A DNA stretch of 64,000 nucleotides from Tieghemiomyces parasiticus. Its lineage: Eukaryota; Kickxellomycota; Dimargaritomycetes; Dimargaritales; Dimargaritaceae. The stretch is taken from contig JANBPT010000028.1 of the NCBI GenBank assembly GCA_027575765.1, positions 1 through 64,000 of the forward strand. Direction: 5' to 3'. Below are positions 30,383-44,393 of this stretch, piece by piece. Under the pieces are notes generated by a model. That model did no database searches. It saw only the letters and a list, made by a program, of their open reading frames with translations, and was not told the DNA's origin. Position 1 is the first letter of the stretch, and every line of letters begins with the position of its first letter. A program made the translations under genes and the position numbers.

Positions 30383-31030
30383 GGGACGGGCCATTTGTAG
30401 TCTATTTATCTGAACGCGCTTCACAAGCCAAAGTGTAATGATCAACACTTATCCATTTTTTTTAAATTTAATGTTTCACTTTTTACGGCCTACCCTCTTA
30501 TCTTTCACTGAGTGGGTTTTCACCTTTCTTTTCTAACCCTGCGTCCATTTTCCTGGCCGCGCCGTACTGTTCCAGAGCTCTTTGCTAACTGATGGTACTG
30601 GCCTTCATGACAACTCGTGCTGCATTCTTCCTGCACGTTCCTTTTATGATCCGAAAAAATATATGTTTTCGCCCTACATGTCTTGTGCATTTTACTGTTG
30701 TTTTGAAACCAAATTTTTACCCCACATCGATCTTTAGAAAGCGGAAGTATGATATATCCGTTCTCAAGTTCATGTGGATTTTCACACTGCGGATTTGGTG
30801 GTTGACTGTTCTCAATTAATAAAATCGCGTCGGTATATAATTGATATAAATGAACATGACGTAAATATATATATATAATCAAAGCTATAGGAAGTTTAGG
30901 GCAAAGAATTGATGGAGTTAAACACACATGCTTTGGCAGGTGCTCGTGGATAAGATGGAAGAGATAGAGAAAAAGAGAGAGAGAGAGAGTGAAGGGGGAT
31001 GGTCCGGTTGTCTTTCGTCGTCCACGCAGT
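30383..31030. other. convergent spacer glycogenin / trehalase
   Basis: About 650 bp, AT-rich, holding the 3' regions of both flanking genes. It has a short AT microsatellite near 30866-30878 and an AG microsatellite near 30973-30989. No gene seen. Confidence 0.6.
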
Positions 31031-32941
31031 TTAGTTTCCGGTCGCCAGGCACGGGGGGACGGTGAGACTATCACCGTAGAGACCAAGCAACCAAATGGCA
31101 ACGCCGTTGGTCCATCCGAACCCGACCTGGGGTTCGTATTCGCCGCCCCCACCGGTACGGCCCAGGTGCTTGGCATTGAACTTTTCGAACATGTTACCGG
31201 TATCGTTGGACGCCACGCCGGACTTACGATCGACCAGGCCGGGGATGGTACCGCCGGTTTCCCACCAGGCACAGAAGGCGTTGTTGATGTACTTTTGGGC
31301 GAGCTGGATCTCGACATTTTTGAACACGGCGATACGCTTGGGTAAGGGTTGCTTCTTAACGTCACGGTACAGGTGGACGAGGTGATCGTAGGATTTCTGG
31401 ATGCCACGAATGATCATGTACTGGAGGGGGGGCCAGACGTTAGGGAAATCCCACTGGAGACCGGTGTTGTAAAACGTGGCCGGGAGGCCGCCGGGGAAAT
31501 GGGCCTCGAGGTTACGGAGTTCCTCCAGGTGACGCACCAACGCCGACTCCTCCATCTGGTCGGGCATGGCCCACAGCGGCCAGAAATCGGTGAGGGCAAA
31601 ATCGGGCACCAGTTTTTGGGTGAGCAGGTTGTAGTCCTTGAACTTTTTGATCTCCGGATCCCATAGGATAGCCCGCATGGCCACGAGTCGCTCCGCCGCC
31701 TGCCGGTTGTACTTGAGGGTACCCTGAACGAGCTGAAGGATGGCGTTGGGATTTTTGGGGTCGAAAATGTGGTTCTTGACCGAGTAAAGGTAGGCCTTGT
31801 AGGATAGGACGGTGAGGTCGCGCTCGTTGAGGTAAAGCATACTGTTGAGCTCGACCGGGATGATGGCGTGGGTCTGCAGGGTAGCCAAAATCTCTGGCTC
31901 TTCGAGGTCCTTGCGGGCGGCCCACCGGGACGTGTAGTCCAGACCGGACTCGGCGCCCGCCGCCAGGTCCGCATAGATCTGAGCACGCCGGTCATCGTCG
32001 GTGAGGGATACTCGGTCGGCCACCAGGATATCCTCTTTGTAGGCTTCGGGGCGCGGTTCCGTCACATTGACTCGGTAGTGGTTGAGGATGTGCACTTTAC
32101 CGTCCGAACCGGTGACGTTAACGGCTCGGTTCTTCTCCCAAAATTCGTGCTCGCGGTACAGCGCCGGCATGGCCGCGAGGAGGAGATCAAAGTCCTGGGT
32201 GTGCTCAAAGTACAGGCGGACCATCTGGGTCAGCATGGGGGGTTGCGACCGGTTGAGGTAGTAGACCCGGGCACCGTTGGGGACAAACCCGCGGGCATGG
32301 ACCACGTCGATGAAGTTGAGGATCATGTACTTCATGGTGCCTAGCAGTTCGCTCTCCCGTAGGCCTTCCATGGTGAAGAATGAGTCCCAGTAGTAGTACT
32401 CGCGGAACCGGCCGCCGGGGACGACAAACGGGTGGGTGGTCGGGAGGAAGGATGACTGACACCCGTCGCACAGGTTCGAGAGATCGATCTGGCGCGTGAG
32501 CTCGGGCCAAAAGTTGTGCAGGACGCGTGCCCATCCCTGGAGCACTGGATTTTTGACCTTGTTCAGGAACGCCACCTGTTCCTTGAAGTCAGCCAGGGGC
32601 ACCCGTTTCAGTTCAAATCCGGGCTCGTGAAAGTTGTCGTGTAAGAACTGGAGGAGTGTGTCGTTCGACGGGTGATCACCCAGCGTGTCAAAGTTGGCTA
32701 GGACTTCATTAATGGGGTTCACGGTGGCCATATCAACGAACGTCTTGGAGTCTTTAAAGATACCGGACCGCTGAATGGTGTCGAGGAGCTTGCCCTCGCA
32801 GTACAGTTGGCTGTCACAACCCATGGGCCGCGTCTCCTCGGGTGCAATGGGTGTGGGGGCGTCTTCACCATACTGGATCAGATTAGACCGGGTGCTGGTC
32901 AGAAGCAGCAGGGCTGTCAAGCCCAGAAAGTTGGTCCGCAT
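31031..32941 (-). CDS. secreted GH37 trehalase
   Basis: Hydrolyses trehalose to two glucose molecules. 636 aa, single exon. A signal peptide (MRTNFLGLTALLLLTSTRSN) targets it to the secretory path, and there are several N-glycosylation sequons. GH37 signatures: PGGRFREYYYWDSFF (residues ~175-189), the segment ESGLDYTSRW with the catalytic acid Asp, QWDFPNVWPP (~495), and GGGGEYEPQVGFGWTNGV with the catalytic base Glu near the C-terminus. Sequences such as PNVWPP and GGGGEYEPQ resemble animal and bacterial periplasmic trehalases more than the cytosolic neutral trehalases of yeasts, and there is no Ca-binding N-terminal extension or PKA-site region. It could feed on external trehalose. No C-terminal anchor is evident. 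Confidence 0.93.
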   Translation of the reverse strand: MRTNFLGLTALLLLTSTRSNLIQYGEDAPTPIAPEETRPMGCDSQLYCEGKLLDTIQRSGIFKDSKTFVDMATVNPINEVLANFDTLGDHPSNDTLLQFLHDNFHEPGFELKRVPLADFKEQVAFLNKVKNPVLQGWARVLHNFWPELTRQIDLSNLCDGCQSSFLPTTHPFVVPGGRFREYYYWDSFFTMEGLRESELLGTMKYMILNFIDVVHARGFVPNGARVYYLNRSQPPMLTQMVRLYFEHTQDFDLLLAAMPALYREHEFWEKNRAVNVTGSDGKVHILNHYRVNVTEPRPEAYKEDILVADRVSLTDDDRRAQIYADLAAGAESGLDYTSRWAARKDLEEPEILATLQTHAIIPVELNSMLYLNERDLTVLSYKAYLYSVKNHIFDPKNPNAILQLVQGTLKYNRQAAERLVAMRAILWDPEIKKFKDYNLLTQKLVPDFALTDFWPLWAMPDQMEESALVRHLEELRNLEAHFPGGLPATFYNTGLQWDFPNVWPPLQYMIIRGIQKSYDHLVHLYRDVKKQPLPKRIAVFKNVEIQLAQKYINNAFCAWWETGGTIPGLVDRKSGVASNDTGNMFEKFNAKHLGRTGGGGEYEPQVGFGWTNGVAIWLLGLYGDSLTVPPCLATGN

Positions 32942-35900
32942 GGTTGAAAAAGGGGGGGCCTTTTAGGAAAGGTGGGGAGGTACAGGGAAAGGTAAGGCGG
33001 GGTGGGACGGTGAGTGCGGTGGTGAAGTACAGTGCGATAATATACAGCGTTCCGCTGTGAGATGGAAGGTAAGGAGGACCAGAACTGCAGACGACAGGAA
33101 AGCCAGCAGGGTAAGGGGTTGGAAAATGGGTGGAAACTCGAAGGAGATTGGAAGCCGACGAGCCAGGTTAATAAGTAAAAAAAACCACCCGGGAGCAGCA
33201 GACGGGGAGGTATCGGATCTCAAGGTAGACGTTACGAAGGGGTAGCAACTATCAGGGGCAGATCAGGAACCGCCACACGTTGGTAGCGGGAGACTAGGCG
33301 GCAGGGGGGCTAGATTGAAGGTGAAGTATAGGTGCAGGCGACGTCCGCAAGGGTCGTTAGGGTGAAACGACTAGGTTCACGAGCGCTAGTCGGTGGCGAA
33401 ACTGCTAATGGGTCGAGATGGGAGGCGAGAACCAGCGGGGATTGTAGGCTCGTGTGGTAAATTTTTTTACTCTTTTGAGGCAAGGAGTTGAGCTTCGTGT
33501 GCCACTCTAAGTGAGGGATCTAGTGCGGTGGCGGGTGTCTCCGAGTCAGATCAGGGGTGATCGGCGAGGTCGGGTTCCAGAGCGGGGTTTCGAAGTATGA
33601 CAAACGGATCAGGGGCAGTAGAGTGATGAAAAATGAGCCAGCACGGCCGTGATATAGGGTAGCCGTCACAGACGGTGGTTACGCGGGATGGACGGGATAG
33701 TGAGGTGGAATGAAGCTAAAGAATGGAGGTGGAGACCGCAATGACCCACCACCGATTATGGGGAAGTAAGGGCGGAGTGTAGGGGCTGGGAAGCAGACAG
33801 GGGGTGCGTAATTGAGCTTTTATCGCCGTCAATATTGAGTGAATAGGTAGATTAGTGATTAGTGCAGGGTAAGCAGCCTATATCTTAGGGAGGCCCAGGG
33901 GTAGAAAAAGTCGTTAGCCTGACCGTTAGCAAAGCAGAGGGACGTAAAGGCGAGAACGGTGGGGCGGGATAATCGCCGACGTTCGCAGGATAGGACATGC
34001 ACGGTCGAGGGACTTGGCTTGATGCTGAGCAAGAGAGGAGGAGAAATACTCAGCTTTTATACCCGCCCGATCTCTGCCCCAAGACACGATGGGCAAGGAG
34101 GCGGTCCAACGGATGGAGGCGGCAGGTCAGCGAGACTTACGAGGAACGAGTAGTAGAGGGTGACTCTGGTGCGGCGCGGGAAATAGCCACCACGTCCCGT
34201 GCCAGTTGCCGATTCGATGTGATGCAAACTACGGATAAAAGAAAATACTAATAGGGAATAGGGGAACGCCGTGACCCCGCGTTCTCCCACTTCCTACCCG
34301 CGTACGGTGCGTGGAAGCGAATTATACTACACACCCAAAGCAGCCCCGCGGTTGAAAACATAGCTAGTCTGTCAGTTTCCCATCTTGGTCAATGAGCCAA
34401 AGGTGTGGGGTGCTTCGGGTACTCCTTCCATTCCCCTGCGCCGCCGCGCGACCTGAGCCCCAGTGTGATGTCGCCACTTAACTCACTGTCACACCTCCAA
34501 ACGGAAGTATCCTCCTTAGACGTGCTCACTGCCCTCGAAGGTCACCCCATGTAAAGCGGGCCTACCTATAACTCTGGGGGGTTTTATGGGGATCACGCGC
34601 CGCCGGGTATCAGTCCTGGCTAGATCGGGAAAGGCTGGAGGTAGTTATACCGACGCCTACTCGACAGATCCCAAGTGTGTGGCCGAAGCTCACCATCGAG
34701 CCAAACTGTATCCGGTCCGGGCCATCCAAAGGCGATTCTCTACTATTTCACCCGCACCGTGGGGGCCATCGACGCCGCCATAGCGGTCGACGAGGCACCG
34801 GGCGTTCACCCCCATCACTTAACCTTCGGCTGCAAGGTACCGCCCGAGTCCTGACCTTGTGTCCCCCCCTACCCTCATGCGATTAATTCTCACCTCCTCC
34901 GCTCGATCTTGGCCCCTATCTTATGCATAATCTAGTGTAATAGGCTTCACGCATCTGGCTAAGTCTCCGCGTTGATAAAACAAGAGACTGTCGTGCTGTC
35001 TCGCGCTTCATTCTATTGCTTATGTCCTGGTCGGCTAGCAAGGCGAGCAGATCGCCGTCCGTGGCCATTTGATCATGGAAAACAACCTACCCACAAGGCT
35101 TGACTAGGTCTACTTTAGCCGTCGCTTTGTTTCTATAAGAGTACAGTACCGGCCATCAACTGAGAGAGACGGGAGAGATCATCCACGTCCCTTAGCCGAC
35201 CATAAAATTAGTGTCCGTACATCCTTCACTGTGTTTTTTTGCTCTCATTATCCTGAAAATCCCTGGTTACGAACGGTGTGACTGCTATGGTATACAGTTG
35301 GCTAAACAAGGATGTAGAAAATGAGCTGTCCCGCCTTACCCACCCCGGACCAGGTCGAACCGAATCGACGGGATCCACCATTGCCCCTGACGACCGGACC
35401 CAGACTCGGGGGGGCAATGGGATCAGGAGGCCAGCGAAGTCCCGTTCCACCAGGGTTTCACGGATGTACTGGCAGCCGGTGGATATTGTCGGCTACCTAA
35501 TCAGGCATCAGTGCGCCTTCCCACCGGCTCCCACGTATATGAAAGGTAGAGGGGTGCCTCTGTGCCCTTAGACCTCCTAGTCTCACCGATGACAGTCAAC
35601 GCCTCAACTTTCGGCTCCACCGAAGTGCTCCGAAAAGACTGACTCACGTTATCGCCTAGCTAGTACCCAAATAAGGAAGGGTGATTAATAAAAATAAATG
35701 CCACTCGCGCAGCAGTAATGGGGACATGGGAGTGCGATATTAAAGAATGTTGGGTAAAAAAGGGGGAGGGCTGGGTGCGGGAAAAAAAAAGGTTACATCG
35801 CACTCCACGATCGTCAGCTAAAAAATTCCGGCTGGAAGCAAAGTTCACTCATCCAGCGACAGGGTATCTGTCATCATGCCCCCCTAGGGTGACAGCGGGG

Positions 35901-37201
35901 GGTCTTCCAGACCCTGCGAAACGATAGAACTATGATACCTTAGAGTTTGCCAAGTCAGAGCCGAATGGCTTCTGGCTCCCCTCCCGCCTTGAAAAGCGGA
36001 GTCCCCGCCGGAAGTCACGCGCCATGCCTAAATCTGACCAAATCCGGCAGCCACCAATTTACCATCGGCTGACATTAGGTAGTGAAGAAAATGCGCCATA
36101 GTCGAAACAACAGCCGACTCAGCAAGCCGTCTTTGCACAACTGCTTCCTGCTATTCTCCGTGGTGCTTATCCGGTCGATCATCGTCCTCGGCGTCGGATA
36201 CGGCTATCCGTAAGGCAAGCTGTGTAACTCATGTCAGATGTCCATTTCGGTTCTTAAACCCGAGCGCTCTACCTCAATTCAAAAGAGGGGTGTACGGTGA
36301 GAGGATATCCATCCCAGGTTTGCCTCGCAGTGGTTTAATCATTGCAATTCGAGCACGGCCATCCCGAAAATGACACTGGATATGCCGTTTCCTGAACTCT
36401 AGTGCGATTCTGTAGCCCTCTCCCCTCGGGGTGTCCCAATTGAACAGGTATCCGTATTATCGATCGATTTGCTACTGCGCATACCCGTCCCAAAAGGAAG
36501 CTTAGGAGACCAATACCCGACTCAGCCTGCCGGAGATCCGCCATTATCGTCTCTGTGCCGACTCCCACTGGATTGATCCGCCAAACAAACCCCATCCCTC
36601 CCGGAATCAAACCGCTTCCATACATGAGTTAACTTAGCCAGGTACGGTTGGGGAAGGTGGCTTATTTGCATCCCAACGACACGCGTACAGACATGCCACC
36701 CAATGCTAGGGAGCCACTGACCTGACTTTGATGCGTGAGCCATTCCAACTCTTAAATGGCAATACAGGCGCACACGAAATAAGCTCGAATGGGCTGAGTA
36801 CGTACAACGGTGCCTGGTGCTGCATGGTCTCGGAATAGGGCGCAAGGTTGTCAGCTTCAGCTGTGGACGAAGTTCGGGTAGTGGGACGGCATTCCAAGGT
36901 TGAGAAGGGCGACGAGTAAATTGGAGCTTACCTAATCGGGGAGCCAATCAAGGAGTTCGCGTGGGACATGGCTAAATGAGGCGTCGGCGTGATCGGGCTG
37001 ACCTGACAGGCGGATTGGCACCTTTTAAGCCACCGCGGAAAAACGAAAAAAGTATGCTTCCCGTATCTTGTATTGAGTTTGGTCGGGCTCTCTTTTAATT
37101 TTATTTTGATTTCAATTTTCGACCAGACCATCGCGGGTTCGCCAAAGAAGCTCCCCCGAAGTAATGGCTGCTGGACGCTGAGAGAGAGGAGGGTGATACG
37201 A
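32942..37201. other. 4.3-kb gene desert
   Basis: No confident gene. From 32942 to about 34250 the + strand is strikingly purine-rich, that is, pyrimidine-rich on the trehalase coding strand, consistent with a long leader or promoter of that gene. From 34.4 to 37.1 kb the composition is mixed. A coding-like frame at 34586-34857 changes frame near 34735, and a 40-codon frame at 36091 has a hydrophobic stretch; neither is good enough to call. No transposon was recognised. Confidence 0.5.
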
Positions 37202-39955
<2,754 letters not shown>

Positions 39956-42118
39956 CTAACCCTCATCGCTCGAAGAGGTATCACCTTCGTCCCGCCGAGG
40001 ACCCGGGGCGGCCATTCCGGTTCCTAGTCCCAGGTACTGCGAGAGGGAGATTGGCCCATTGGCCGAAGGACCCCCGTCCGCAGGCGCGGATGGGAGCCCC
40101 CCCAAGGGCGGCCCGCCTACACCGCGAGCGGTCTCAGGCCGAGCCGCGGTGTCATCATCGGACGAATCCAGCGTGGCATCCAGTTCGGCATCCAGGTTGA
40201 GGAATGGGTCAGATTCAGGCTCCACGGCACGCATTGGCGGAGGTTGAGACGATGGTGCCGGGGGCCCTCGGGGCGGTGCGTGTTGGGATAGGGGTACCTG
40301 GCGTCGAGGGGGCTGGTTGCGGCCCCGCGAATCGTCCGAGTCGGAACCGCTCGAAGAAGAACCGCTATCGGAGGAACCGCTGCTGGACGTACTCGAGCCG
40401 GAGCCCGATGAAGACCCTGAGGACGACCCGGCCCGCCGGCGGGCGTGAGGCGGAGCGAGCGGACGGGTGGGGACGGCCGGTAGAGCTTGGATCACTGGCT
40501 GTGGCGGCGGTTGGTACGCGGGCGGGGCCTTCGGCGGTGTAGCTATCGCCGCTGCCACTTCCACCTCTTCGAACTCTTCGTCAGAGGCGCCCTGGATTTC
40601 ATCCAGATCGTCGTTCAGCAAATCGTCCAAATCCTTACCCAGCTGTTCTTCGATATTTAAGTCGGCCTCATCCACAGGTTTCGGAGAGGCGGGCTTGGGT
40701 TTCGGTTTGGCCCTGGCCTTGGGTTTCGGCTTGGTCGCCGATGTCGAGACCGGGACCAGGGCTGGTTGTGGGGTGGTCGGCTGCGGAAGGGCCCACGGCG
40801 CCTGTGACGACGTGGCGGTGCTGATGGGTCGCCGGTTCATCTTGGTGGGTTTGGGCGTCGCGCGCGGGAGAGCTAACGACAAGGCCGGGCTGGGTGGCGT
40901 GGCCACGGCGGCCGTCACGGTCGGGGTGACCGCCATAGCTCCCGCAACAGGGGTGGCGGGATTAGCAAGTCTTGGGGCGGCGCGGGAGGTCTTGGCCGGC
41001 ACAGGTGGCGGTGAAGGTACCGATGGTTTGGTGGTGGTGGCCGGTAGGGCCAACGGGGAGGCCACGGGGCGGGCCGGCGGAGTGGCCTTAGGTAGTACCA
41101 GTTCCGACACGGGAGTCAGAACGGCCGCAGGGCTGGGCACGGACATGGTGGCAAGACTAGGCGGAGTAGGACGGCCCTCGGTGCCCGACGTTGCTTCGGG
41201 CGAGGGCGTGGCAAGGGCGACGTCGACGATCCCGTGGGTCTCCGGTGGTGTGAAGCCCGGGGTGCTAGTGAGTTGCGAGCGCGGGTCCGTCAGGGGTTCT
41301 GTGGCAGGCTCCGCCGTCAATTTGGGTACTTTCATCAGCTTGAGGGCGGAGTCCAGCTGCTCAATCGTGAAGGTCTGATGGCATGACATTTGGGTCGGTT
41401 AGAGTGTAAGTCGCAGGTGAGGCGTTAGGGGTGGTCAATTCAGAGCCTAGACCGAGTCGGAGCGAGAGAAGGCGGCGTGGGTTCCGGATCAACGTGACGG
41501 CCCACCGTCTAGCTTACCTGCGTTACTTCGTCAAACACAAGTAGGCACTCAATGTCCTTCGCGAGGTGTTCACTCGCCTCGTAAAAGTGTGGCTCGTTTG
41601 TCTGTTTCAAGGGGGTGATGTGGCGTGGGTTATGAAAGGCGTATTAGGAAGTCGTTAGCACACCGACCTAAGACTACTCAACCACCAAGTTAAAGTGCGC
41701 GCCCGCTGTAGGTAAGCATGCTACATAATGTGGGGTTAGGGCTTGCCTCACGCTGTCCGGGCTTACCTCAGGCGCAGTGAAGGTCGCGTTATACTGGCCA
41801 CGCCGGTTGAGCACCAGCTCGCCGGGGTCGGACAGGGCGTGTGAGTCAGGCATGAAGTTATCTTTCGCCATGGGTAATGGGAAGAGGGGAGCGGATAGGG
41901 TACGTGGTTAGGTGGGGCCGACTCGGTAATGACAGACTTCACGAGTAGCCGGTTTCGTGGTTAGCCAGGCCTGGGTACTTACAGCGTAGGGCGTGGAAGG
42001 AGGGCACGTCGGCCAGTGTGTCCTCCCCATCCTCGGGTACCCTAAAGGTATCCCCGAAGTGCACAGGGTAGGCCTCATCGCTGTCGAGGTCCGGGGCTGC
42101 GGACCGGGCGTGGGCCAT
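39956..42118 (-). CDS. EAF: ELL-associated factor (EAF) transcription elongation protein
   Basis: Partner of ELL that stimulates RNA polymerase II elongation. Four exons joined by hand: 42118-41983, 41861-41767, 41601-41518, 41374-39956; 1734 nt, in frame, 577 aa. The EAF domain spans the joins: YPVHFGDTFRV, then the segment FHALRYNFMPDSHALSDPGEL across junction 1, then YNATFTAPE and a segment ending IECLLVFDEVTQ, then FTIEQLDSALKLMKVPK. This matches the SFE...RYDFKPAS...GEL...C-L-I-hydrophobic...LEKL pattern of EAF1/EAF2. The remaining ~450 residues are Pro/Ala/Thr-rich, with a KPKPKA-type basic stretch, an acidic segment (DLNIEEQLGKDLDDLLNDDL), a Ser/Gly/Asp tract and a Ser/Asp-rich C-terminus resembling the transactivation tail of EAFs. 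Introns are 121-165 bp. Confidence 0.88.
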
Positions 42119-43124
42119 CGTGCACGGAAGGGTGGGTGTGCCGGAATTGAGGGACTACGTCAAACGTAATCGGGTGGTAGTCGGTGGGAGGGTATGGTGC
42201 AAACTTAAATGGCGAAAACAATCGGCGGGCGTGTGGAGGTAAAGGCTCTAGGACGGTGGCGAAGGTACAAAAGCTGGACGAGAGACTTGGTCCGGCAGGG
42301 AGGAAATTGCAGTGGTCAGAAGTAGAAGATTCCGAAGGGGAAGGGGTGCACAGCCGCGAGCAGAGTGCCAGAAAACACCGCAGGGTCTGGAACAACTCGG
42401 GCGGCAGTGGGAATGAGAAGAGCCAAGGAGCTCGGATGGGAAATGCCCAAGTTGGTGCAACGAATGAGCCGAGGACGATGGTGGTTTGTGAGGTGGAAAC
42501 GGCCGGCAGTGGCGGGTCGGGGCTCCTTCTTCCTCCACGTTCTCAACGCACCATGCTTTCCTCCCTTTCTCGTTTGGTGCCCTGCCTTGACAGCTTGGTT
42601 CGTCAGGGGGGGGGGAATAGCGAGGCGAGCGCGACGATTCTAAGGGCGTCAGTGGTTAACGGCCATGACGGTTGCGGAACCGTTAGTGTATGGAGGTAAC
42701 TGCACCCAACTTTTTGACTAGGCTGCAGCGGTCAATGGACGGGCTGCGCGTATTTACTTTCGATAGGCAGGTGACTACGAGAAAGCCGTCACTTGGCCTC
42801 CTTGAATATTAAAGGCTTACCGCTACGAAGTATATGGGCAGGCCCGTATTCTAGGCAGCAGACCAATGCTTGGAAATCCCGCTTGGGGTGTAGTGCATGG
42901 GCGCGTCCCACAATGCACTTACATCGTCAGATACAAGAGTCCTGGCCTCAAGCACCCATACCATGCCACGTTTGGTCCGCAACCACGCCACTGCCATGGT
43001 ACGCAGGCCATCAGTTAGGTCGTCTGGGGCCCAATCGGGACAAATTTGGCGACTCTAAATTGTCACGGGCGAAGATTATCTTTAATGATACATAATGGAA
43101 AGGCTTCCTAGGCCCCTGGGGTTC
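42119..43124. other. intergenic region
   Basis: About 1 kb holding the EAF promoter (purine-rich on +, so pyrimidine-rich on the coding strand, from 42180 to 42560) and the BET5 3' region. No gene seen. Confidence 0.5.
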
Positions 43125-43760
43125 TCACGATTGGTAGCAGGAGAGACCCCGCACGTAGTTGTTGAGGACGGCCCGGAAGTAGTCGTTGGAGATGGGCAGG
43201 GAGAGTTTCGGGTCGTAAGGCAGGAGGGCGTTTTTGACGACGTATTCGACAAAGATGTGGACGTAAATCTGCTTGAGCACGTCGCGGAGTGAGGCCGCTA
43301 AGGGGTCGGACATCATGACCAACTTGAGCCCGCTGGCCGTCTCGAAGTAGTGAAGCCGGTACGTGTTGGTGCGATAGCTTAGGAACCCGTCTGAGTTGCC
43401 ACCCTGAGTCGCGCTAAGCTTAGACACCATGTTCTTGAGGGAGATTACGACGCCATAGACAAGCTTGGACTCATCACTCAGGGCCGCGTCGCGGCTATCG
43501 ACCGGAGCGGCAGGAGGGGCCGGGGCGGAAGCACGGTGGGGGAGGCCCGTGGCCGGGTCGATGCCGGTCGCGGTGCCATGGCTAAGTGTGGGCCAGACGT
43601 ACGGGACGTTGGTCTCGGCTAGTGAGGCGGTGGCGGCAGTCGACTGCGAGGTGATGGATGTGTCGGCACCCCCGCGACCGACCCCCGGGCGAATGCGGTT
43701 CCATTCGGTGTAGAAGATGCACTGGCAGTGCCGGTCAAAGATATAGAGGCTATAAATCAT
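43125..43760 (-). CDS. BET5: TRAPP complex core subunit BET5/TRAPPC1
   Basis: Core subunit of the TRAPP tethering and Rab-GEF complexes of ER-Golgi and Golgi traffic. I choose the ATG at 43760 (MIYSLYIFDRHCQCIFYTEW) because that is the conserved N-terminus of the family; the frame is open back to 43901. Product 211 aa. The longin-like core is complete: the start above, then KLVYGVVISLKNMVSKLS, the segment FLSYRTNTYRLHYFETASGL, KLVMMSDPL, LRDVLKQIYVHIFVEYVVKN and the C-terminal LNNYVRGL. An insert of ~70 Ala/Pro/Ser/Thr-rich residues separates the second strand from the first helix, making it longer than the usual ~145-160 aa; yeast Bet5 also varies here. The insert has no obvious splice sites. 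Confidence 0.92.
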   Translation of the reverse strand: MIYSLYIFDRHCQCIFYTEWNRIRPGVGRGGADTSITSQSTAATASLAETNVPYVWPTLSHGTATGIDPATGLPHRASAPAPPAAPVDSRDAALSDESKLVYGVVISLKNMVSKLSATQGGNSDGFLSYRTNTYRLHYFETASGLKLVMMSDPLAASLRDVLKQIYVHIFVEYVVKNALLPYDPKLSLPISNDYFRAVLNNYVRGLSCYQS

Positions 43761-44393
43761 ATCGCAGTTAGAGGATGGAGGAATGAATGCAAGCGAGAGC
43801 AAAAGATTAGGCGGCGCTCCAACGATGTCTCTCAGGTCGATGAAGATGTGACGGAGGCCAGCGGAGGATAGGCGCCGGCCTTCACTTTTCCTCCTTTCCA
43901 CAAGGCTGGGCCGCAGGCAATGCAGACGTGGGTGTGACCTGGGGAAGCACTTGGGCAGGCGGTGCGGAGGTCCAAAGTCTACCGGATGTCGGTTCTCATA
44001 CAGCCTCTAGGGGTAACTTACGACTCCCTGCTAGATACCGTTTCGGAGTTGAACTGCAGGCCGACTGTTTTTTTGTTACTGCCCTCAGGGTCTTCGGCCA
44101 CCTAGCCCATCGTGGCCCACGTCCCTATCCCGGCCCAGACGCACCGATAACTCGTGAAGGAGACCTGTCGCCCATAGCCACGCTGTTGCCACCCGACTTG
44201 CATTCGTTTCCGCCGGGGGCAGAATTTCACTAAGACGGCCCATGCCATATTTTGACTACGATAGCCACGGCCTCTTACACACATTAGCCTCCAGCACCCG
44301 CTTCTCCACACGCTCAGCCCCCCCATTCCTGTTTCGAACTTGTCTAGACGATCACGGCAGGTTCAACCCTAACCCTCGACCCACCCGTGAGGC
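43761..44393. other. divergent spacer BET5 / RAD17
   Basis: About 630 bp with both promoters. No gene or repeat seen. The final ~100 bases before RAD17 are C-rich. Confidence 0.5.

Noticed and set aside
30520..31407. 295-codon minus frame overlapping the trehalase 3' end
   Set aside because: Reads through the AT-rich 3' spacer in a different frame from trehalase; no protein-like features.
36091..36213. 40-codon frame with a hydrophobic stretch (CFLLFSVVLIRSIIVLGVG)
   Set aside because: Isolated in a 4-kb desert with no promoter, homologue or splice evidence; a small membrane protein cannot be excluded but is not supported.
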